Shown here in pieces: positions 10,621 through 22,428 of a stretch of DNA of 64,000 nucleotides. The stretch covers positions 22,794,501 to 22,858,500 of the forward strand of contig JAPQWV010000002.1 of the NCBI GenBank assembly GCA_027422505.1, read 5' to 3'. How positions within the stretch are numbered: position 1 is the first letter of the stretch; each line of letters begins with the position of its first letter. Below the pieces are notes generated by a model. That model was not told the origin of the DNA. It ran no database searches and saw nothing but the letters and a program-made list of their open reading frames with translations. Both the position numbers and the translations under genes were made by a program. The DNA is from Craterostigma plantagineum (lineage: Eukaryota > Streptophyta > Magnoliopsida > Lamiales > Linderniaceae).

Positions 10621-13600
10621 CTTGGGTGCGATTATTAATCTATTACCATTTTCTCTTCTTAGGAAACTTAGAGTTGGCGAGCACAAACCCACATCTACAA
10701 TCCTTCAGTTGGCGGACAGATCTATCGCATACCCACGAGGAATAATTGAAGATGTGCTAGTTAAGGTGGGAGAACACTACTTTCCGGTAGACTTCGTAGT
10801 GCTGGATATGGAAGAAGACACTGACATGCCACTAATACTAGGAAGACCGTTTTTAAAAGCGGAGAGAACTCTTATTGATGTCGGTAATAGTAAACTTATC
10901 CTACAGGTAGGGGACGATAAGGTAGAATTTGATGTTTACAAAGCGATGAAACACCCTACGGATGATAATTCGTGTTCATTTATCGATACTATTGACAAAT
11001 GCACTTTTGAGTATTACAAAGTCTTCAGGAACAAGGATGAGTTGGACGCATGTCTAATTGGAGAGGATATCGAGAATCAGGACGACTTAGCGTTTATTGT
11101 GGCGAGTCTAGAAGCAAATCCACCTCACAAGAGGATGGCCAAACAGAAAATTGAGCCGCTAGATCGACCATTGGAATCCCAACCACGACCCTCAATCGAA
11201 GACCCTCCAATATTAGATCTTAAGCTCTTACCTAATCATTTAAAATATGTTTATCATGGCGCATCTGATACTTTGCCAGCGATTATTTCGTCTTCTTTGA
11301 CAGATACTATGGAAGAAAAGCTATTACGAGTGCTAAGAGAACATAAATGAGGTTTTGCATGGAAAGTGGCGGATATAAGAGGAGTTAGTCCAACCATTTG
11401 TGTACACAAAATTTTGATGGAGGACGCATACAAACCAGTTGTACAACCGCAAAGGCGTTTCAACCCAATGATGCAAGAAGTGGTGAAAAATGAGGTAATC
11501 AAGCTTCTGGACGCAAGTATCATCTATCCTATCTCCGATAGTGCATGGGTAAGTCCAACACAGGTAGTTCCTAAAAGGGAGGCACGACTGTAGTTTAAAA
11601 ATGATTCTAATGAGTTAATTCTCACTAGAACAGTTACGGGTTGGCGAGTATGCATAGACTACAGAAAATTAAATGACGCAACTCGTAAGGATCACTTCCC
11701 ACTCCCCTTTATTGATCAAATGTTAGAAAGGTTAGCTGGACATGAGTTTTATTGCTTTCTAGACGGATACTCGGGATAGTCAATAGCACTAAAGGATAAA
11801 GAAAAGACTACCTTTACTTGTCCTTGTACTTTTGCATATAGACGTATGTCATTTGGTTTTATGTAATGCACCAGCTACATTTCAAAGATGCATGTTAGCT
11901 ATCTTCCATGATGTAGTGGAAAAATTTATGGAGATTTTCATGGATGACTTTTCTGTATTTGGTACCTCATTTGATGCATGCCTCGATAATTTAGTTTTCG
12001 TTCTGAAACGATGTGATGAGAATAATCTTGTGTTGAATTGCGAAAAATGTCAATTTATGGTACAAGAGGGGATATTCTTGGTCATAAGATATCACATAAA
12101 GGAATCAAAGTGGATCTAGCAAAAATCGATGCAATTGAGCAACTCACACCACCAAACGTCGGTCAAGGAGGTTCGGAGCTTTCTAGGCCACGCAGGATTT
12201 TACCGACGCTTCATAAAAAAATTTTCGAAGATAGCTAAGCCTTTATCTAATTTATTGGTTAAAAATGTTGTTTTTAATTTTACTGATGAATGTTTACAGG
12301 CCTTTCGAACTTTGAAGGAGAAACTCACTACTGCCCCGATGATAGTCGCGACAGATTGGACGCTTCCATTTATACTGATGTGCGACGCTAGCGACAGTGC
12401 AGTTGGTGCTGTTTTAGGACAACGCAAGGATAAGATTTTCCAGACGATATATTACGCTAGTAGGACTCTCGACGACGCAAAGAGAAATTATGCTACCACT
12501 GAGAAGGAGCTATTAGCTGTGGTATTTGCGGTTGATAAATTTTCATTCTTATCTTGTGTTAATAAAGTAATCGTATATACTGATCATGCTGCATTGCGAC
12601 ACTTATTTCCTAAGAAAGATGCTAAGCCAAAGGTTGATTCGTTGGATTTTACTGCTTCAAAAGTATGACTTAGAAATTCGTGATAAGAAAGGTGTCGAGA
12701 ATGTGATAGCTGATCTCTTATCTAGGCTAGACAATTCACATGAGCTTGATAAGAATGTACCAATTGATGAATACTTTCATGACGAACAATTATATGCTTT
12801 ACTGAATACATCGTTGCCTTGGTATGCGGATTTTGCAAATTATGCTGCTACAGGTGATATTCTTACGGGCTTGACTTTTCATCAGAAGAAGAAATTTCTT
12901 TCTGATGCAAAGCATTACCTGTGGGATGATCCATTTTTGTACAAGATTTGCTCTGACCAAGTAATCCGGCGATGTATTCCCGCCGAGGAGGTAAACTTTG
13001 TCCTATCTCATTGTCATTCTGGTTTGACGGGTGGACACCACGGTCCGACGAGAACCGCATTTAAAGTAGTACAACCAAGTTTATTCTGGCCTACTTTATT
13101 TAAAGATGCTCATACATTTGTTGCTTCATGTGATCGTTGTCAACGTGCGGGTAATATTTCTAGAAAACATGAAATGCCTTTGAATTGCATGTTAGATGTT
13201 GAGCTCTTTGATGTTTCGGGTATAGATTTTATGGGGCATTTTCCTACTTCATGCTCTAATAAGTACATACTAGTTGCAGTTGAGTATGTATCTAAGTGGG
13301 TAGATGCCGAAGCATGCAGGACTAATGATGCACGTGTAGTCATTCGGTTTCTGAAAAAACATATCTTTACTCATTTTTGTACAATGGTGTCAAGCATAAA
13401 ATATCTACCCCATACCATCCCCAAACTAGTGGACAGGTAGAAGTCTCCAATAGGGAGCTAAAACAGATCTTAGAAAAGACAATAAATGCCTCTAGGAAGG
13501 GTTGATCTTTAAAGTTAGATGACGCATTATGGGCATATCGCACTGCTTTTAAAACCCCTATAGGAACTTCGCCTTTTAGACTAGTATTTGGGAAAGCGTG

Positions 13601-13690
13601 TCATTTACCTGTCGAGTTAGAACATCGTGCATATTGGGCTGTTAAAAAACTTAATTTTGAGTATTCTGGCCAGGTAAAATAGGTTGCTAC
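10511..13690 (+). pseudogene. pol: Athila-type pol (protease, RT, RNase H, integrase), broken
   Basis: Domains run in Gypsy order. The protease at about 10580-10880 has LCDLGA where a catalytic DSGA is expected, so the key Ser is lost. The reverse transcriptase spans about 11366-12230, with ATFQRCM and the catalytic box MDDFSVFG (Athila type). RNase H is at about 12340-12560 (LMCDASDSAVGAVLGQ, YATTEKELLAVVFA). The integrase is at about 12960-13690, with the zinc-finger region ending CDRCQRAGN, then GIDFMG, a broken middle, [16 protein letters not shown] and [13 protein letters not shown]. Stops and frameshifts occur repeatedly (for example at 11348, 11593, 11778, 11860, 12115, 12666, 13375 and 13503). 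It cannot make a functional polyprotein. Confidence 0.88.
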
Positions 13691-14039
13691 ACAGCGCTAT
13701 GAAGGTGCGTCGCGTGGATCAGAGAACGCCCGCGATCGAGATATTGTGGACGAGGCACAGACATGTGGCGCTGCAGCGTCGCAAAACATTAATGTTCGTC
13801 GCCACGATGATTTTCCAGATGGGGGCAGCGGTCACGACTTGGCTTAGATTTTTAGTAGTTATTTTATTTTAGAACCACCTTTTATCGTTTTGACACCTCG
13901 TTTGTATGTAAACGATGTTGTTTGTGGACGACATTATTAATATATGTTACTTGTCTTCTAAATGTTTATTTATTTATTAATTTAAAAATAATTAATTGAA
14001 TTTTGGTAATTTTATTAATATAAAAGAAAAAAATGTAAT
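13691..14039 (+). other. Interior of the CACTA element after the captured pol
   Basis: Homology to Athila stops at about 13690. A short open frame then runs to a TAG near 13846, giving acidic, Gly/Asp-rich residues (DFPDGGSGHDLA at the end). It could be the last exon of an original CACTA gene, but I recognise no family. The remainder is AT-rich and leads into the subterminal repeats. Confidence 0.35.
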
Positions 14040-14389
14040 TGCATTTACCGGCTACAAGTGTAGTCGGTTACGTATTTATTTAAGAAAAATTATTTGCATT
14101 ACTGACTACAAAGGTAGTCGGTATTAGTCACTATCTACCGACTACAAATTGTAGTCGGTAATAGTCGGCATTACCGACTACGATTTTAGTCGGAAATTAT
14201 CGACTACAGTTTGTAGTCCGTACTACCGACTACATGTAGTCGGAATTACCGACTACAAATTTATACCGACAAGGCATTTACCGACTACAAATTGTAATCG
14301 GTAATGTATTCGGTAGGTCTTTTACCGACTACATATTGGGTTTGCCGACTACAATTTGTAGTCGGTAGTTCCCTATTTTTTTTGCAGTG
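14040..14389. repeat. Right subterminal repeat array of the CACTA element
   Basis: There are about ten copies of ACCGACTACA / TGTAGTCGGT in both orientations, several joined into palindromes such as ACCGACTACATGTAGTCGG. They match the left array at 7505-7690. In the CACTA family these motifs are transposase binding sites, which is inference here. Confidence 0.8.
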
Positions 14390-14392
14390 TAT

Positions 14393-15088
14393 CTCTCGGA
14401 TTGATATTACTGGGGAGACCTCTTGGGCCATTTAGTGTACTTTTATTAATTAAATTACCCTATCGTTTCCCGGAAGAAAAAATAATAGTAATAGATGTAT
14501 ATTAGAGAGCCCCGTCGTTGATTTTATTGCCGTTTGTTACGTTGAGAGGGTTAGTTTATAGGCTAAACTTACACTATTACCAACGTCGTATTACGAAATC
14601 TTATCTGTATAGGGTATATTAAAAAATCAACATGGACAGATTGACAGAAATCGCAAGGTACGTACTACACAGCTACCAATAATGATTGTGACAGTATATG
14701 TTCCTTAATTATCATCATTTTATTGGTGTAACATATTAGAGAGAGCGTCCATCTTTTACTTTAAGGGATTTTACTTTTTTCTCAACCCTAAATGAAGAGG
14801 ACCCAGTGCATCATTACATTGGATGCTTTAAAATCGAGTAGCTAAGCTAGGGATATCTTTTTCTTTTACAGGCCCTTTGGCGAGTATGAGCTTCAACTTT
14901 CACTTATACACTTCACTTCTCACTTCGTATTTTAAATTAAATCTTGGTCAACTATACCTTTCAACACGTTAACATTATAAACCAATCAATGTAATAAATA
15001 TATATATATGTGGGCATATCATTCCCGCCCACGCGTCGCTAACTCTAGAGTCATCCCTTTTCTTGAAAGGATGAATGAAGACCTATAT
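14393..15088. other. Intergenic DNA
   Basis: I see no gene or recognisable repeat. A short TA tract lies at 14999-15009. Confidence 0.5.
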
Positions 15089-15453
15089 ATTTGAGATCCT
15101 CTATTCCACTTTCTGTATTCCACTCCGTATTCCAACAAACGAAAATCGTTACACCCCCGACAAGTGGTAAAACGCACATAAACATCATTACACCTATGAA
15201 TTTCATTACAACAAGTGTTTAAACAAAAAAACAACCTCATTATTACGTATTTTTCTATTTTAATATATAATACTGATTTTTTCTACTCCATATTAGAACA
15301 ATAATGAGGTTTTTTTGTTTAAACACTTGTTGTAATGAAATTCATATGTATAATGATGTTTATGTGTGTTTTAACACTTGTCGGGGAGGTGTAACGATTT
15401 TCGCTCGTTGGAATAAGATGTGGATACAGAAAGTGGAATAGAGATCCTAACCC
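15089..15453. mobile_element. Foldback MITE of the Mutator type, copy 2
   Basis: It is the same family as 6857-7177. The left arm is TTGAGATCCTCTATTCCAC and onward, the right arm is the complement ending in AGAGATCCTAACCCC, and there is an AT-rich loop near 15255-15295. The two copies share the internal words GACAAGTG and AAACACTTGTTGTAATG. Target duplications are unclear because the flanks are TA-rich, so the outer few bases are approximate. Confidence 0.82.
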
Positions 15454-15693
15454 CACATATATATATATATATATCTCCCACAAAAGTTTCTAAAGCTATA
15501 CGTGTCCCCTTAACTATGGAGTGATGGCCAAGCACTGATTACCTCCAACTTTCTTTTCAATCACATATATATAATCTTTTTTCCTCATCGGACAGATGGC
15601 ACCACGCCATTTCCGACACTTTTTAAGCTTTTTGTCACTGTCGATGACCTAATTTAAACCACTCCACATGTTTATAGGAGAGAGCTAGCGAAC

Positions 15694-15723
15694 ATGGTTA
15701 GTACATTAACTAGTACACACTAA
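15694..15723 (+). CDS. Short upstream ORF before the 15744 gene
   Basis: An ATG in the probable 5' leader opens nine codons (MVSTLTSTH) before TAA, ending 20 bases ahead of the main start at 15744. A TATA-like TTTATAG lies at about 15671. If the leader begins between these points, this ORF could reduce translation of the main gene. The sequence shows only position and frame. Confidence 0.35.
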   Translation: MVSTLTSTH

Positions 15724-15743
15724 CCAACCCAAAGACAACGACG

Positions 15744-16610
15744 ATGCTGAGATTCCGGCCGATTGCACCCAAGCCCGCCCCCCACGAACCTCCTCCTAGC
15801 ACGGCGGCTCTTCATCAGAGGATCATAAGCGACGCCGTAGCTGCAGATAATGGTAATAAGAGAGTGAAGAGAAAGTACGTTAGGGTTTGCCAACGCGGCC
15901 GCCCTCGCCCTCGCCGGACAAAAGACGGTAGAACTGAGGAAATCGTCTCGAGAGCGACGTCTTCTGGCGATGGGTCGGCGGTGGACGACCGCTCCTCGCC
16001 GGAGGATGAGAAATTGTTGGTGACTCTTCAGCTGCTGCCCCACGTCGGGTGTAAAAACAAAAGGCACCGCCGTGATGATATCATCGAACCACCGCCGCAG
16101 GTATCTCTAATTCACGACGTCGCCGCCGTGAAATTCCAAAGGGCGGCGGAGTCTTTAGGGAAGGATTTGATGGTGGTGGTTGAGTGCGTGACGGAGTACA
16201 AGAAATTAGGGTTTTCTTCTTTTACTTCTGACAGGGATAGGATCAAGAGCTTAGAGGGCGACACGTGTCCTGGCTTTGTATCCGACGGTGGTAACAACGT
16301 TGTCTGGGTTAATGGGGCGTGTAGGAAAATATTGGAAAGCTGCTTATTTGGCAATGGCAATAAAGACGAAGAAGAAATTAATGGGACTTTTATTAAGCAT
16401 ATTAATGGTAATAATCCTCGGCTGGTGGTGAAAGAAAGGTTGCCCCAGTTTTGCCCATCGTTTGCATGTAGAGTGGCGTTGATTCTTCAGACAGAGCGAG
16501 GGAAAAAGTGGAAAAGAATAGTGCATTGCGATGTTTCGAGGATGATGGAAGAGTTTGTAGGGTTTGCATGGAGACTTGATTTAAGTACTTCCATCGGTTT
16601 AGGATTGTAA
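15744..16610 (+). CDS. Plant nuclear-type protein with AT-hook, probable DUF7950 family
   Basis: This single-exon gene of 288 codons is intact. The start is the first ATG of the frame and opens with LRFRPIAPKPA (residues 2-12), a conserved-looking N-terminal box. A basic stretch follows, KRVKRKYVRV at 39-48, then an AT-hook-like core QRGRPRPRR at 50-58, suggesting nuclear location and contact with AT-rich DNA. The C-terminal half (about 125-285) looks like a folded domain: AAVKFQRAAESLGKDLMVVV, then WVNGACRKILESC, and finally RVALILQTERGKKWKR and a C-terminal FAWRLDLS box. From memory this layout fits the plant family DUF7950, whose biochemical role is not established. It is one of only two intact host genes here. 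No introns, signal peptide or membrane segments are visible. Confidence 0.75.
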   Translation: MLRFRPIAPKPAPHEPPPSTAALHQRIISDAVAADNGNKRVKRKYVRVCQRGRPRPRRTKDGRTEEIVSRATSSGDGSAVDDRSSPEDEKLLVTLQLLPHVGCKNKRHRRDDIIEPPPQVSLIHDVAAVKFQRAAESLGKDLMVVVECVTEYKKLGFSSFTSDRDRIKSLEGDTCPGFVSDGGNNVVWVNGACRKILESCLFGNGNKDEEEINGTFIKHINGNNPRLVVKERLPQFCPSFACRVALILQTERGKKWKRIVHCDVSRMMEEFVGFAWRLDLSTSIGLGL

Positions 16611-18816
16611 TGAAGAAGAAGCTAAGAATGGAGGAGAACCATAATCCAGGTATATTATGAGTAGATCATTAATAATTTTATATTCATCGTACTTCTAAAC
16701 CTAGTAGTTTAGTATTTTGGATTTGATCATACGTCGAGTTTTAATGATATATCAAATATTTAGGTTATATATTTTTTTCCTATAAATGGAAAAACACAAG
16801 TCGGTCTTAAACATAATTTTATATGGGATAGATAATTTAGGTATGCCAAAAGAGTAATTTAAAGGATCAAATGAAGTGTGTATGGTAATTATTGTTTTTA
16901 TAAATATCCAGTTTCAAGTCATAAATTGATTTTTGAAACCAATCAATCGTTTATTGCTCGTTATTTTTTGTTTTCTTTCTGTTTTTTGTTTTATGTTTAT
17001 GTAAATCAAATTTTAAGTATTCTCTCTCTTTTCAAATTTAAGAATACGAAATAATTTGTATATCACCAAATCATATAAAGTAACCTTTTCTTATTTAATT
17101 TCCAAATCATTGATATATATGTGTGTGCGCGCGCATTTAATTTTTTTTTGGCTGAGTCCATAAGGCTAAGTTTGCAATATTTTTATGTATATTTCTCACT
17201 CACTCACTATCTCTCATACTAATTATACACAGACACACACACACACACACACACACACATATCTCATATACGCACATCTTTTCTCTTTTATTTAAGTAAT
17301 TATTCTTTTTTCCTTTCCTACTTTTAATCAAATTGAAAAAATATTTATTTTGTCAACTTAATATTGTTAGTTATAGCCTATCATATAACATTCAATCTAA
17401 AGTCTAGCATATACATAGCTTTCACAAACGAACCACGTGCTTGCTAATTAGGAAACTTTGTAAGTTATAAAATTTAATTAAATGTTTTTTTTTTTCTTTG
17501 TCGCCAAAGTATATATATAGGACTTTGGCATACATAGGATACTTTGGCATTTGATATAACGTACTAAACAGAAATATAGTATAAGGTCTCCTTTTGATAT
17601 TGCTTCATAGATCTTTATATAGTATCCAAATGAATTTACTCTTTGTTTATATGTCTAAAATATTTGCATATATACTAGTCTCGTAATGTTAACGTATTGT
17701 GATAACCATAAATAAAGTCTCCGTAATGTGAAAGAATGAAACTGATGCACATCTATCATATTTATATTAATTTTTTAGCCTCAAGGCTTGGTATAACCCG
17801 TCAAGATTTTGTCTATCAATTTAAATTAGTTTTAAATATTGAAAATTATCTTTACATTTAGTTAATTATTATTTTACAATTAATATGATTAATTTATATT
17901 ATATAACACCACAACATTTGAGTATGCATAAAAGACTGGTTACTATTATAAATTTGGTACAAATATTTTAATGGTACATAATTTTAAGGGGAGGAAATGA
18001 GTGGTGCTCGATTTCGTTGAATATTATCTGTTGAGCTCAAGCTCAACGAGTTGTTGTTGTTGTTATTATTATTATATTATTATTATTACTAAAAGTTCAT
18101 TTTCTATGCTCTGTTAGATTTCTTACTCCAAATTTCAATATTTTGAAATTCAAGCTCGAACTTGAAACTATTATCCGTTAGAACTCGATCTTGTCGAGTT
18201 ATCTGTCGAAAGCTTGAGCTTGAAGTTTATCTCGTGAGTCTTCAACCATTCATCAAAGCTCGAACTGAGCTGTTGTCGAGCCCAACTCGACACTTAACCG
18301 TAATTTTGAGAACAAAAGAAACAATTGGTTCTACCGATGGAGTAGTACTACTAGCTACTAAGTTTTTAAATTAAGTCTTGCCATATCTTTCCCTTATTGA
18401 CTACTGATTATGTTATCTAATTAACAATACGTAGGAGCTCCTCTGATCAAATATAGTCCTATAACTTCACCTTTGGTTTCCAACTTGCCCTTGCACAAAA
18501 AGTAATATAGTATATGTTCACACCATTATACATATTTCATATTTGTGCACTAAAGCGCAGGAACTTTTAATAAAGATCCGGCCGATGAACTTCCATCGTT
18601 GGACGATCGCGAAAATTGAGGTTGCAAAAGTGTTCACTCATCACATTTTGTGTCTGTAAGTTTTTTGTGTGATGAGCAGCTATGTATTTTAATCTCTAAA
18701 TATGAATGTAATCTCTAAAATTTATATGATGTGCAACACCCGCGTTTACACACAACACACCATAAGAAACAATAATATATATTTATAATATCTAATTGCA
18801 ATATATAAGCTGCTGC
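16611..18816. other. AT-rich intergenic DNA with microsatellites
   Basis: The stretch holds a (CA)n tract at about 17231-17260, a (TG)n/(CG)n tract at about 17119-17135 and (TTA)n at about 18055-18090. At 18015-18290 several GAGCTCGA / TCGAGC words occur in both orientations, perhaps a decayed inverted-repeat element. No gene is visible. Confidence 0.6.
17231..17260. repeat. (CA)n microsatellite
   Basis: A run of about 14 CA units follows ACACAGA. It is a simple repeat in the intergenic region. Confidence 0.9.
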
Positions 18817-19369
18817 TTATGAATAGAACTTGTAGGTTTTTGCTTGGAGAAAAATCTGCCTTAGCCCTCCAATAGGCGCTATAACCGTCAACAGAACGCC
18901 AAGTACGATCTGCACACATAATTACCCCCAACATTTTATTACCATCAGCAAACTAACTGTCATGAAAAAAAGGAAGAAAACGAAAACAAAAACTATTAAG
19001 AATGGCATATTAATAAGTTCTTTTGTTACTAACCCTGTTAGTGATCAACCAAGATATGCTGAATCTCTTGGGCTTGTATATTGCGAGCCCCATGATGCAA
19101 GGTAAGAAATAAGTCTTTGGGGCGAAAGCGAACCCTTCGAAAAACCCAAGAAGTCCACCGAAGAAAGGGAACTTAATCGCCAATGAATATCCTAAATGCA
19201 ACGTAGATGTTCCTCGCGATGAACCTCAAGTACCACGTCGGCTTGAACTTCAGCTTTTTCACCAGTACAGTCTGTATCATGTCGAAAACAGGCATTGCTG
19301 TCTGCGGGCAATTGAGAACCCTGTATCTTTTTTGTTGTACTTTTCTTATACTAATCATAGTAAGTAACT

Positions 19370-19530
19370 ATTTCACCTAGAAGTTTTTTTAGGTGAAGTT
19401 GTCATTTAACATGATATCAGACTCAGGTCGTCGGTACAAATCCTCACGGTTATAATAAAACGTTCTACATTAGGACTATATAAGAAAAGAAATCAGCCTA
19501 AAAGGGTAAATTCCACGCGTAGGTTAGATA
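19370..19530 (+). repeat. Possible tRNA-like SINE fragment in the LHT pseudogene
   Basis: GATATCAGACTCAGGTCGTC followed about 10 bases later by ACAAATCCTCA resembles the degenerate tRNA-derived head common in plant SINE-like repeats. A similar arrangement (GGTATCATAACTCAATATC, then ATAAATCCTCACC) occurs at about 52255-52300 in the ankyrin gene's second intron. There is no poly-A tail or clear duplication, so this is tentative. Confidence 0.3.
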
Positions 19531-20244
19531 AGAAAGGAATCAGTATAGATCTGAGGGGCATCCAAGAAATATATAATATGCAAAATTATAATATAAAGCA
19601 CTCCACTCATGCTTACGTTTTTAGGAGAAATGGCCATTTAACGAACCTGTGGCTACAGATAACGTGCACCACCATTAAGTTGGCCATAGCAATGAGCCAC
19701 AATAGCTTGTTGAGCGAGATGAGGATGTTGTCCTCCATGGCATTTTCGTACATCCAATACCCTCCGAAAGCGAACGGGAAATAGCAAAGGGCGACGACTA
19801 TATAACCTACGATTACCCATATCCACATGGGCACTTTCGAAGGCTTTTCTGGGATAGTTACTCAGATCTCCAGGACAACATTGGGGCCGGCGTACGAAAA
19901 AGCCATGTTTCCCAACGCGCTAAAGAAGTTGAACACCGTGCTCGCCGTCGTGGTTACTTTGTAACTGTACTGTACGTCCTTCTGCACTCCTGTCGACCGA
20001 AGCTCCCCCAGGCAATCGTAGAGTAACTGGCAAGGGAACCAAAATGCAACTTAAGCCATGATTTCTCGAGCCATGTTCTAAGGAGTAGGGATGTCAATCG
20101 AACCCAAAGACCTTTTGGTTCTATAGATGAGTCTGAATCTAAGCGCACTTAAACCATCCATGGTCTACGCCTTCTACGGTGCCGTCGACGCACACTCTCT
20201 GGCACCATGTGTTGTCTAATTGGGTTTATACTCGAAGTCAATGT

Positions 20245-20455
20245 TCGATTATCATTCCTACTGTGGAGGAACACACATACTATTTACCCCATATAAGATA
20301 GGGTCTGCAAATGTGCCCGCTTGCCATTCCTAATGAGGAAGAACACACGCAGATTTTTGACCCCGCATCAAAGAGGGTCTGCAAATGAGTCCGATTGCCA
20401 TTCCTACCGAGGAAGAACACAAACAGTTTGTTTCCCCACATCAGGGAACTAACTT
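20245..20455 (+). repeat. Three-copy 72-74 bp tandem repeat in an LHT intron
   Basis: Units start at about 20252, 20324 and 20398. Each contains CATTCCTA, then GAGGAAGAACACA, a CCCCA(C)AT block and GGGTCTGCAAATG. Spacing is 72 then 74 bases. The repeat sits between two recognised exons of the pseudogene. Confidence 0.75.
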
Positions 20456-21135
20456 CGACTCAATATATAAATCACGTAGATATCTCCTGATACCACCAAT
20501 TGGTTTTATGATTAAACACTCAATTCGGCATAGCTCAAGGACATGACTGCAGTGGCCAGTGAGATGCCGGAGATGAGTTGAGTTGGATATCGAAAAGTGC
20601 ACGCATGCGAAGATCATGATGAAGTAGGTGAGCTTGATGTCCAGTTATGCTTGCACACCAAGTCGTGGAATTTCCGCTCGTGACCATGTAGACTATGTCC
20701 ACCCCGACCTCGACGATGAGCTGTTGGGGCACGACAATGTACAAACTGAGCTTCTCGCCGAAGGCGTGCTGGCCGAGCTCGTGGTACATGTCGAAGCGTT
20801 TCTCGGGGACCATCTCGTGCATTTCGACCATTTGCCAAAGCGTGTATCGCGTGATGATCCACGATACAAACATCACCGTTACACCTGGACCCCCTCTCTT
20901 TTTAAAGAGAAGCAAATAAGTCCATTATATTTCTTTATTATTCAATCATAGACATTTGAGAATAATCCAAGTTCAATTCATAACTTGACATATGAAATTG
21001 TTAACGAACGCTATGACAACATGGGTTAGGATTAGTGGTAAGAATGTAACATGTTAAATTATGGATAGTGTATACCTAATTTAATAGGACATAACCCATA
21101 TAGGATACAGGAAGAATTTGTATGAATCAAGCAAA

Positions 21136-21505
21136 CATGGCCGGATTGGGCCTGTGCAACTAGGCCTATTGCACAGGGCCCAAAATTTTTGTGGCCATTT
21201 TAGGGCCACCAATTTACATTCAAAGCCTATAATTATATTTAGAAATAATATTTTATAGCCCATATCCCATAAATAATAAAAGGGGGCCTTTAAAAATTAT
21301 AATCATTACTAAATTTTAGGGCCACCAATTAAATTCAAAGCCTAATTATAGGTATTTAGAAATAATATCTTACTAGCCCAAATCTCATAAATAATAAAAG
21401 TGGGCCTTTAAAAATTATAATCATTATTAAATGTGTATTATTTATATTATATTTGGGCCTTCCTATATAATCTGATCGGGCCACTAAATTGAAAATCCGG
21501 CCCTC
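21136..21505. mobile_element. hAT-type MITE inserted in the LHT pseudogene
   Basis: Terminal repeats are CATGGCCGGATT on the left and, reading inward, GAGGGCCGGATT on the right. The flanking 8-bp duplication is CAAGCAAA / CAAGCAAT (7 of 8) at 21128-21135 and 21506-21513, the length typical of hAT transposases. The interior holds two direct copies of a unit of about 117 bp (beginning GGGCCACCAATT, near 21203 and 21320). It has no coding capacity. Confidence 0.82.
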
Positions 21506-21562
21506 CAAGCAATTGACAGTTATTGCCAGCCAAGTTCCGACATGGCATAGGGCAGTGACTTA

Positions 21563-21685
<123 letters not shown>

Positions 21686-21847
21686 CTATGAGGATTTATT
21701 ACATTTATCTTATTAATTGTTATTACAAGCGCAATAATTGTTCATTCATTTACTTTTTCAGAATCAGAACCACTCAAAAGGTTGACTAGACGATTTTCTT
21801 GTGTGTAGAACTCCATGGAAGACAGACTTGAGAAAACATTTAGTCTT

Positions 21848-22385
21848 TGTTAGGATATTTTGATCCCCAATAATATATTTGCCCGAGAAATGACGATAAT
21901 AAATAAAGAGACGAAAAATAAATTTGGATAGTGAACACGAGATTTACGTGGTTCGGTTAGAATGACATACGTCCACGGGCCGGAGGGTAGAACTTCTTTA
22001 TTATGTGGAGTGACTACAAACACGTACACTTACGTGATACGGAAAAGAAGCTAAAAACAACTAGGAGACATAATGATCGGAAGAGAGAAGATCGATGTTG
22101 TGGTGGTTTTTGAGCTCTGATCATCATGTCTATTTATAGCCAAGACTTCTCGTGTGTGAACCGACATGACTCTTCATAGCCTTCTTCAGATCTTACCTTT
22201 GTCGTGTTTAGACTACCCTCCTTTCAAGCATGTACGAACATGAATACTTTGACTACGTCTTGTCTGAACACGAAGACTTTGACTTGGCTTGTCTAGTTCG
22301 GACTACCGTCCAAGAATCCCGAGTGTCAACGGTTGAATATTTTGCGGCTTGAGTGTAAATGTTTTAATAGCAGTCATAACTAACA
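21848..22385 (-). mobile_element. Solo LTR, minus orientation
   Basis: The boundaries are TGTTAG on the minus-strand 5' side and CTAACA on the 3' side, a perfect 6-bp terminal inversion. A strong TATA box CTATAAATAGA lies on the minus strand at about 22130-22139. A downstream segment, CCGTGGACGTA ... CCGAACCACGTAAA, resembles the region near the 3' end of the Tat LTRs at about 30320 and 49580. The flanks GTCTT and GTTCT are similar but not identical, so the duplication is unproven. No internal region is attached. Confidence 0.62.
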
Positions 22386-22428
22386 GTTCTAATTATATAA
22401 ACTCCTAAGATACGTGAGAAATAATAAT

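Larger units (their letters stand above)
7495..14389 (+). mobile_element. CACTA transposon carrying an LTR-less Athila gag-pol
   Basis: The left end is CACTACAAAAAAAAAA, and the right end reads inward as CACTGCAAAAAAAATAG. The 3-bp duplication TAT lies at 7492-7494 and 14390-14392. Both subterminal zones are arrays of TACCGACTACAA / TTGTAGTCGGTA palindromes (7505-7690 and 14040-14370). In CACTA elements such zones bind the transposase. The 6.9-kb interior holds a GC-rich block, a possible remnant of the element's own first exon, and a degraded Ty3/Gypsy gag-pol of the Athila lineage without LTRs or primer site. No intact CACTA transposase is present, so the element is non-autonomous. Confidence 0.85.
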
